The notes under the pieces: generated by a model
What the model was told of the DNA's origin: nothing
Database searches by the model: none
Seen by the model: the letters and a program-made list of their open reading frames with translations, nothing else
In this document: positions 1 through 6,484 of the stretch, piece after piece
Numbering within the stretch: position 1 is the first letter of the stretch
How the letters are laid out: each line of letters starts with the position of its first letter
Assembly: GCA_946479705.1 (NCBI GenBank)
Contig: CAMLHI010000076.1
Span: forward strand, 1-8,361
Reading direction: 5' to 3'
DNA: 8,361 nucleotides
Source: an uncultured Oxalobacteraceae bacterium
GTDB taxonomy: Bacteria; Pseudomonadota; Gammaproteobacteria; Burkholderiales; Burkholderiaceae
Position numbers and translations under genes: made by a program

Positions 1-1744
<1,744 letters not shown>

Positions 1745-1754
<10 letters not shown>

Positions 1755-2836
1755 GCACCACCGCCCCCCTTCGGCTTGCGCGATGCCAGCCGAAGGCGTC
1801 CTCCCGCCTTCGGGGCGGGCAGCTCTTCCTCGATCCCGCCGACGCAGCGCAAGTCCGGCGCCGGCGCCCCTTCATCGAGCTTGAAATCGGCCACGCTACG
1901 CTGCAGCTCGCGCGCCTGGCGCTGCAGCGCGCTGGCCGTGGCGGCGCTTTCGCGCACGTGCCGGCGCTCGTGGCGCGGCACGCCGGCCGGGCCAGGCGCG
2001 GCCCGCGGATCGAGCGCGCGCGCCCCGTCCCGGATGGTGCGCAGCGTGCGGTTCAGGTTGCGGATGCTGGCGTCGAGCGCGCGCGAGGTCTCGGCGATCT
2101 CGTCGCGCCCGTAATGGCGCTGCGCCACCCGCAAGTCACCCTGGGCCAGGCCGCTGACGGCCGCGCCGATCGCCCGCACATCCTTGAGCATGGCCGCGCG
2201 CACGGCCATCGTGATCCCCAGTGCCAGCAGCACCGACAGCGCGATCAGGGACGGCATGAGCACCGCGGCGGCCCGGAAATCGGCGCGCGCCTCGTTGGCG
2301 GCGCGCTCGCTGAGCGACTGTTCCAGCGCGGCCAGCGCGCCCAGGTGACGTTCGACCACGTCGAAGGAACGCTCCGTCTTGGACATCGCATTGGCGCCCA
2401 GCGAGCGGTCCACCGCGGCCAGTTCGAGCACGTCGTGCACGTCGCGCAGGTACAAGGTGTAGGCGTTCCTGGCCAGCCCCTGCAGGCGCTGGCCGGATGC
2501 CTGCCCGGCAGTGGCGGCGCCAAGCGCGTCGAAGCGCTGCGCGATGGAGCGGTGGCGCTGGCCGATCTCGCTGCGCAGCGCCATCACGCGGGCCTCGGAA
2601 AAGCTGTTCCCCAGCCAGGTCAGCAGCTGATAGATGTCGGCATGGGCCTGCTGCGCCTCGCCCAGCAGGCGGTTGGCCTGCTGGATGCGCTCGGCGCGCG
2701 CATGCACGATGGTCTCGAAGGCCTGGTTCTGGCGCACCATGGCGTAATACGCGGCGCAGGACGAAAAGATCAGCAGCAGAACCACGGCGGCGGGCGCGAG
2801 CAGCAGCTTGGGCCCGAGGTTGAGTCGGTTCAGCAT
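1745..2836 (-). CDS. Chemoreceptor-like protein (4HB sensor, HAMP) lacking the cytoplasmic signalling hairpin; probably degraded
   Basis: This 363-residue inner-membrane protein has the front half of a methyl-accepting chemotaxis protein. TM1 is at about residues 10-33, a helical 4HB-type periplasmic domain at 34-188, TM2 at about 190-212, and a HAMP-like segment at 213-265 (with GLAQGDL and [11 protein letters not shown]). The conserved signalling hairpin that binds CheW and CheA should follow for some 200 residues. Instead, after residue 276 there is a proline- and arginine-rich stretch of about 20 residues. Then comes a segment resembling the usual receptor end ([12 protein letters not shown], then [11 protein letters not shown], 310-320). 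Receptors of this class usually have 500-560 residues. The protein therefore looks like an internal-deletion remnant and should not be able to signal to CheA, although the frame remains open. Its last 40 or so residues are encoded over the hairpins beyond gcvP and may be read-through sequence. It starts 4 bases after the Cache gene stop with only a weak ribosome site, suggesting translational coupling. Whether it is a pseudogene or a functional sensor stub is unresolved. Confidence 0.75.
1768..1796. terminator. Perfect 9-bp inverted repeat just after gcvP, possible bidirectional terminator
   Basis: CCTTCGGCT at 1768-1776 pairs perfectly with AGCCGAAGG at 1788-1796 across an 11-nt loop. It begins 13 bases after the gcvP stop codon, a natural place for a transcript end. 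There is no T-run after the stem on either strand, so a classical intrinsic terminator is not shown; a Rho-assisted or RNA-stabilising hairpin is equally possible. The same bases encode the last residues of the opposite-strand chemoreceptor-like ORF. Confidence 0.4.
1803..1819. terminator. Second GC-rich hairpin after gcvP (6-bp stem, TTCGG loop)
   Basis: CCCGCC at 1803-1808 pairs with GGCGGG at 1814-1819 around a 5-nt loop, six bases after the first hairpin. Two strong hairpins in tandem downstream of a housekeeping gene look like a transcript-end structure. No T-run follows, and the region is GC-rich enough for chance stems, so confidence is modest. Confidence 0.3.
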
Positions 2837-2840
2837 GGTC

Positions 2841-3296
2841 TCAGCGCCGGTAGATGCCGGCTTCCAGCGCCACGTCGCCGGCCCGCAGCACGTAGGTGCT
2901 CTTGGGCTCGACCTTGAAGGTTTCCGGGTTGGTGAACTTGTAGTGCACCCAGCCCTTGCCCGGCCCCTTGGCGATGGCCAGCATCTCGCGCCGGAACAGC
3001 TTGCCGTCGGCGTCCGGCACGTCGAGCAGGTTCTTGCCGATCAGGGCGGCGGTCGGATGCGCCACGGTGATGCCGTTCAGGTCGCGCACCGCCAGGTATA
3101 GCGCGCCCTGGCGGAACATCGGGTCGTTGTTGTTGATGCGCTTGATCATCTCGTCCTTGCCGAATTCCTGGACGAAGCGCGCGCCTTTCTCGGCCAGCGC
3201 CACCGCGTGGGCGGGACCCGGCTCGGCGGCCAGGGCCGCCTGCTGCAGCGCCAGCGCGGCGAGGATGGCCGACAGGACAAATTTACAATTGCGCAT
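2841..3296 (-). CDS. Secreted single-Cache (sCache_2) periplasmic sensor protein
   Basis: This is a 151-residue protein with a clear signal peptide: MRN start, a hydrophobic core to about residue 20, and probable cleavage after QQAALA. The mature part is essentially one small Cache domain of the sCache_2 type found in chemoreceptors and histidine kinases. Typical features are ALYLAVRDLNGITVAHP, IGKNLLDVPDADGKLF, GWVHYKFTNPET, a K-x-x-Y motif, and a GIYRR end where the family has GIYK. It has no membrane anchor or output domain, so it presumably acts as a soluble periplasmic binding or sensing protein. The start at 3296 is preferred over an ATG 11 codons upstream because AAGGAA (complement of 3305-3310) lies 8 bases before it and the signal peptide begins there. 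It is the first gene of a unit with the chemoreceptor-like gene 4 bases downstream, which suggests a shared sensing role. The ligand is unknown; Cache domains often bind small organic acids. Confidence 0.85.
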   Translation of the reverse strand: MRNCKFVLSAILAALALQQAALAAEPGPAHAVALAEKGARFVQEFGKDEMIKRINNNDPMFRQGALYLAVRDLNGITVAHPTAALIGKNLLDVPDADGKLFRREMLAIAKGPGKGWVHYKFTNPETFKVEPKSTYVLRAGDVALEAGIYRR

Positions 3297-3304
3297 GACA
3301 GTGG

Positions 3305-3310
3305 TTCCTT
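3305..3310 (-). promoter_or_regulatory. Ribosome binding site that sets the start of the sCache_2 gene
   Basis: On the minus strand AAGGAA lies 8 bases upstream of the ATG at 3296. The upstream in-frame ATG at 3329 would place this site inside the coding region, so the downstream start is favoured. Confidence 0.7.
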
Positions 3311-3485
3311 TTTGATAGCGAAATGACACGATGCATGCGGACAGGTATCATGACGCTGCCGTGGCAATGCCTGCCGCATGTTCTAGCGCAATGTTTTCTT
3401 TGCGCTTAGCCGAATCTACGCTGGCAAACCGGCCTGACGCTTGCGCGGCATCAAACCGCGCATGCAACCCATTTACCGCATTCCC

Positions 3486-3491
3486 GAGGAG
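3486..3491 (+). promoter_or_regulatory. Ribosome binding site of the TM2-like gene
   Basis: GAGGAG lies 5 bases ahead of the ATG at 3497. It is the strongest Shine-Dalgarno match in this part of the window and fixes the start codon. Confidence 0.7.
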
Positions 3492-3496
3492 ACCGG

Positions 3497-3832
3497 ATGA
3501 AGCGACCCGTGGTAGCCGCACTGTTGTCGGGGCTGGTATTCCCCGGCGCCGGGCAGCTGTACTTGAAACGCCCCTTGCGCGCCTGCGTTTTCCTGATCCC
3601 GGCCGCGGTAGCGGTGGTGATCTTTATCCAGGGCCTAGTGTCGCGCGCAAGCGACATGCTCGATCAAATCAATGCCGGCACCTTGCTGCCCGACCCGGTC
3701 GCGATTGCCGCCCAGCTCGAAAAGCAGGATGGCGGCTCGCTGCTGAGCAATGTCAGCGCCTTCGTGATGATCGCCTGCTGGGTGCTCAGCGTGCTGGATG
3801 CGTACTTGCTTGCGCGCAAATCCGGCCAATAA
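3497..3832 (+). CDS. Small TM2-like integral membrane protein of unknown function
   Basis: This is a 111-residue protein preceded by a strong ribosome site (GAGGAG at 3486-3491, 5 bases before the ATG). It has about three hydrophobic segments. Residues 5-23 contain the SGLVFPGAGQLYLKRP motif and residues 29-48 form a second helix. A polar loop (about 49-80) is probably outside the membrane, and residues 83-106 form a third helix ending in ARK. The P-G-A-G-Q-x-Y pattern followed by a basic residue and a second helix is typical of TM2-domain and related small membrane proteins, whose biochemical role is generally unknown. The gene stands alone, divergent from the Cache gene. It is separated by 131 bp from the receptor operon downstream, so it is probably transcribed separately. 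No function is assigned. Confidence 0.75.
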   Translation: MKRPVVAALLSGLVFPGAGQLYLKRPLRACVFLIPAAVAVVIFIQGLVSRASDMLDQINAGTLLPDPVAIAAQLEKQDGGSLLSNVSAFVMIACWVLSVLDAYLLARKSGQ

Positions 3833-3856
3833 TCGTTTGATAATTGTTTTCGCAGG

Positions 3857-3875
3857 AAAAATGTGTAGCATTTTT
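3857..3875. repeat. Inverted repeat AAAAATG-N5-CATTTTT
   Basis: AAAAATG at 3857-3863 is the perfect reverse complement of CATTTTT at 3869-3875, with TGTAG between. It lies 24 bases after the stop of the TM2-like gene and overlaps the first GTGTAGC repeat. It could be an operator for the downstream operon. With its T-run it could also be a weak terminator for the upstream gene, although the stem is A/T-rich. Confidence 0.45.
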
Positions 3876-3890
3876 GCCAAATCGTGTAGC
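3863..3890 (+). repeat. Direct repeat GTGTAGC, two copies 21 bp apart
   Basis: GTGTAGC is found at 3863-3869 and again at 3884-3890. Each copy is followed by one variable base and TTT, so 10 of 11 positions agree. A 21-bp period is two turns of the DNA helix, which would put both copies on the same face, as expected for a regulator binding in tandem. The second copy lies between the tentative -35 and -10 boxes. Confidence 0.4.
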
Positions 3891-3928
3891 GTTTACTCTA
3901 TACAACACGTGGGCAAACTGCGACTATG

Positions 3929-3942
3929 TTGACACGCGTCAA
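3929..3942. repeat. Palindrome TTGAC-ACGC-GTCAA upstream of the receptor gene
   Basis: TTGAC at 3929-3933 and GTCAA at 3938-3942 form a 14-bp interrupted palindrome 21 bases before the receptor ATG. TTGACA also resembles a -35 box, but no -10 box lies at the right distance (17 bp on reads GAACCA). An operator, or a short hairpin in the mRNA leader, is the better reading. Confidence 0.35.
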
Positions 3943-3963
3943 TAATGGCGCGAACCATCAACG

Positions 3964-5973
3964 ATGTCATTTAAAGTTATCAATTCCACCATACCAACCC
4001 GGCGGCTCGCATTACTGCTCGCCAGCCTGGCAGTCCAGCCCCTGGCCTGTGCGCAAGCCGGCCCCGCCCCCGACTTGACGGTCCTGCCGTTCGAGCAATT
4101 GCTGGCCCTGGAGGTCTACAGCGCCTCCAAGTTCGTGCAGCCGGCCAGCCAGGCGCCCTCCTCGGTGACGGTGATTACCGCCGCCGAGATCCGCGACCAT
4201 GGCTGGCATACCCTGGCCGACGTGGCGCGCAGCGTGCGCGGCCTGTACGTCAGCTACGACCGCAACTACAGCTACCTCGGCGAGCGCGGCTTCCTGCGCC
4301 CGGGCGACTACAACACCCGCTTCCTGCTGCAGGTCAACGGCAACCGCATCAACGACAGCGTCTACGACCAGGCCCCGCTCGGCGGCGAATTCCCGCTCGA
4401 CCTGGAACTGGTCGAGCGCATCGAATTCGTGCCCGGTCCGGGTTCCTCGATCTATGGCTCGAACGCATTCTTTGGCGTCATCAACGTCATCACCAAACCG
4501 CCTGCCGACCTGCCGGGCACGCGGCTTGCGGCCGAAGCGGGCGGCGCCGGCTGGCGCCGCGCCAGCGCCAGCATCGGCTGGAACGGCAACGATGACGAGC
4601 ACTACCTGCTGGCGGCCAGCCGCTCGCACAGCGCCGGCAAGGACTTGTACTTCCCCGAATTCGACACCCCCGCCCAGAATCATGGCGTGGCCCAGGGGCT
4701 CGACTACGAGCGCATCACCCATCTGTTCGCCAGCATCACGCGCGGCGGCTTCAGCGCCAGCGTCATGCACGCCGAACGCGGCAAGGGCATACCGACCGCC
4801 TCCTTCGGCCAGCCCTTCAACGATCCGCGCTCGAACACCGTGGACCGCCAGAGCTACCTCAACGCCGCCTGGCAGGGCCAGCTCGGCGCCAGCGAAAGCC
4901 TGACCCTGCGCGCCTTTGCCGGACACTACGACTCGGCCGGCGACTACGTGGTCAACGATGCGGCGCGCGCCCTCAATCGCGACGGCAGCCGCGCCCACTG
5001 GGCCGGCGCCGAGTTGAACCTGGTGAGCACGCGCTTTGCCGGCCACACCCTGCTGGCCGGCGCCGAATTGCAGCGCGACGCGCGCCTGCAGCAGTTTTCC
5101 TTCGACCTCGCGCCTTACTTCAGCTACCTCGACAGTACCCGGCGCGCCTGGCGCGGCGGCCTGTACGTACAGGATGACGTGAGCCTCACGCAGGCATTGC
5201 GGGTCAGCCTGGGCTTGCGCCACGACCACGGCACCCTGCTGCACGGCCTGTTCAGCCCGCGCGCCGCCCTGATCTACAGCCTCACACCCGACACCACCCT
5301 CAAGGCCATCCAGGGCTCGGCCTTCCGCGCCCCCAACAGCTACGAGATGTACTACGCCTTCCCCGGCCCTGGCGGCCAGCAGGCCAGTCCGGACCTGCGC
5401 CGCGAGCACATCACCTCGACCGAACTGGCGCTGGTCCAGCGCATCGGCGCCAGCGCGCGCCTGACCGTCACGGCATTTCGCAACAGCGTCACGGGCCTGA
5501 TCACACTGGAACGCGACGCCGCCGCCGACATGACCCGCTTCGACAACGCCACCCGCCTGCGCGCGCGCGGGGTCGACATCGAATACGAGCGCAGCTGGGT
5601 CAACGGCGCCACCCTGCGCAGCAGCGCCAGCTACAACCGGGTCGGTCCCGATCCGGCCGGCCAGCAGATCAACGCACCGGCGCGCCTGGCCAAGTTCAAC
5701 CTGGCCGCGCCGCTGCCGCTGGCCGGGCTGCGCGCGGCCTTCGAAGCGCAATATGTGGGAGCGCGCCGCACCCTGTACGGCGCCGCCGACGCGTTCTGGC
5801 TGGCCAATGCTAACCTGATCAGCACGCGCCTGTTCGCCGGCGCCGAAGCCTCGCTCGGCGTGAGCAACCTGTTCGGACGTCGCTATGCCGATCCCGGTTC
5901 GGCGGAACACCTGCAAAGCGCCATCGTCCAGGATGGACGGCGTCTGCGCGCGAAAGTCGCGTATGGGTTCTGA
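3964..5973 (+). CDS. TonB-dependent outer-membrane receptor, first gene of the cyclic-di-GMP operon
   Basis: This 669-residue protein has a signal peptide at 1-32 (TRR, then a hydrophobic run, probable cut after ACAQA). A short N-terminal segment follows (DLTVLPFEQLLALEVYSASK). The plug domain spans about residues 55-180, with SVTVITAAEIRDHG, a central FLLQVNGNRIND and the closing GPGSSIYGSNAFFGVINVI. The rest is a beta-barrel rich in alternating aromatic strands, ending in RLRAKVAYGF with the C-terminal aromatic residue needed for outer-membrane assembly. Length and order are normal for receptors that import siderophores, vitamins or other scarce ligands using TonB energy; the substrate cannot be told from sequence. 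There is no extra N-terminal secretin/TonB signalling domain, so FecA-type anti-sigma signalling is not expected. No ideal TonB box or ribosome site is evident. The YfiR-like gene downstream overlaps its end by 11 bp, so the receptor is probably co-expressed with, and functionally tied to, the cyclic-di-GMP module. Confidence 0.93.
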   Translation: MSFKVINSTIPTRRLALLLASLAVQPLACAQAGPAPDLTVLPFEQLLALEVYSASKFVQPASQAPSSVTVITAAEIRDHGWHTLADVARSVRGLYVSYDRNYSYLGERGFLRPGDYNTRFLLQVNGNRINDSVYDQAPLGGEFPLDLELVERIEFVPGPGSSIYGSNAFFGVINVITKPPADLPGTRLAAEAGGAGWRRASASIGWNGNDDEHYLLAASRSHSAGKDLYFPEFDTPAQNHGVAQGLDYERITHLFASITRGGFSASVMHAERGKGIPTASFGQPFNDPRSNTVDRQSYLNAAWQGQLGASESLTLRAFAGHYDSAGDYVVNDAARALNRDGSRAHWAGAELNLVSTRFAGHTLLAGAELQRDARLQQFSFDLAPYFSYLDSTRRAWRGGLYVQDDVSLTQALRVSLGLRHDHGTLLHGLFSPRAALIYSLTPDTTLKAIQGSAFRAPNSYEMYYAFPGPGGQQASPDLRREHITSTELALVQRIGASARLTVTAFRNSVTGLITLERDAAADMTRFDNATRLRARGVDIEYERSWVNGATLRSSASYNRVGPDPAGQQINAPARLAKFNLAAPLPLAGLRAAFEAQYVGARRTLYGAADAFWLANANLISTRLFAGAEASLGVSNLFGRRYADPGSAEHLQSAIVQDGRRLRAKVAYGF

Positions 5974-6484
5974 GCATGTGCGCGCAGTGTGGATCCTGCT
6001 GTCCGGCCTGTGCGGCGCCAGCGCGCTGGCCGAACCGGTCCCGGAGCACGCCCTGAAAGCCGCCTTCGTCTTCAACTTCGCGGTGTTTGCCGAATGGCCG
6101 CAGGACGCGCTGGCCGCCGGCGCGCCGCTGGCGCTGTGCGCCAGCCCCGGCACGCCGCTGTTCGGCGCACTCACTCAGCTCAACGACAAGCCGGTCAACG
6201 GCCACCGCATCGCCGTGCGCCCGAGCGCCGACGCGCCGCGCGGCTGCCATGTGCTGGTGCTCGAACATGGCGACCGTGCGCGCTGGCCTCAACTGCGGCG
6301 CGAACTGGCCGGCGCCGCCGTGCTGACGGTGTCCGACGATGCCGCCGCGCCCGGAGACAATGCCGTGATCGCGCTCGAACAGCGCGACAAGCGCATCGGC
6401 TTCTCGGTCGACCTGGCGGCCGCGCGCGCGGCGCGCCTGAACCTGAGCTCGAAGCTGCTGCGCCTGGCCAGGAGCGTGCAATGA
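5963..6484 (+). CDS. YfiR-like (DUF4154) periplasmic regulator of the cyclic-di-GMP enzyme
   Basis: The protein has 173 residues, with a signal peptide at about 1-23 (WILLSGLCGASALA, cleaved before EPVPEHALKAAFVFNF). The mature protein matches the YfiR/DUF4154 pattern. It has KAAFVFNFAVFAEWP near the start, LALCASPG (Cys59), RGCHVLVLE (Cys95), VLTVSD at 120-125, and the closing segment SVDLAAARAARLNLSSKLLRLA. In Pseudomonas aeruginosa, YfiR is a periplasmic repressor of the diguanylate cyclase YfiN. Here the adjacent gene encodes a CHASE8-type partner, so the same role is inferred. The two mature cysteines probably correspond to the first conserved disulfide of YfiR; the second pair known from P. 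aeruginosa is absent. ATG at 5963 is chosen because it leads straight into the signal peptide; GTG at 5978 is a reasonable alternative. An ATG further upstream (5885) would add a non-secretory extension inside the receptor gene. Its stop overlaps the next start as ATGA. Confidence 0.9.
   Translation: MGSEHVRAVWILLSGLCGASALAEPVPEHALKAAFVFNFAVFAEWPQDALAAGAPLALCASPGTPLFGALTQLNDKPVNGHRIAVRPSADAPRGCHVLVLEHGDRARWPQLRRELAGAAVLTVSDDAAAPGDNAVIALEQRDKRIGFSVDLAAARAARLNLSSKLLRLARSVQ
6470..6474 (+). promoter_or_regulatory. Ribosome binding site of the GGDEF-EAL gene, inside the YfiR-like gene
   Basis: AGGAG lies 6 bases before the ATG at 6481. With the ATGA stop/start overlap it fixes the start and points to coupled translation of repressor and enzyme. 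Confidence 0.65.

Larger units (their letters stand above)
3833..3963 (+). promoter_or_regulatory. AT-richer control region ahead of the receptor/YfiR/cyclic-di-GMP operon
   Basis: This 131-bp gap is visibly richer in A and T than the genes around it and holds several ordered elements. GTGTAGC occurs twice, at 3863-3869 and 3884-3890, with starts exactly 21 bp apart. A palindrome overlaps the first copy, and another palindrome lies at 3929-3942. A possible promoter is TTGCCA at 3874-3879 with TATACA at 3899-3904 (19-bp spacer, longer than ideal). No good Shine-Dalgarno sequence precedes the receptor ATG at 3964. Promoter assignment is tentative. Confidence 0.45.

Noticed and set aside
3297..3496. 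Search for promoters in the gap between the divergent Cache and TM2-like genes
   Set aside because: Both genes must be driven from this 200-bp gap, but no pair of boxes with good spacing was convincing, and a flagellar-type (GCCGAA) match lacked its upstream half.
4012..6174. A 720-codon open frame on the minus strand opposite the receptor gene
   Set aside because: The translation is low-complexity (A, G, V, R, Q rich), has no domain features, and runs opposite a convincing receptor gene. It is an artefact of GC-rich codon use.
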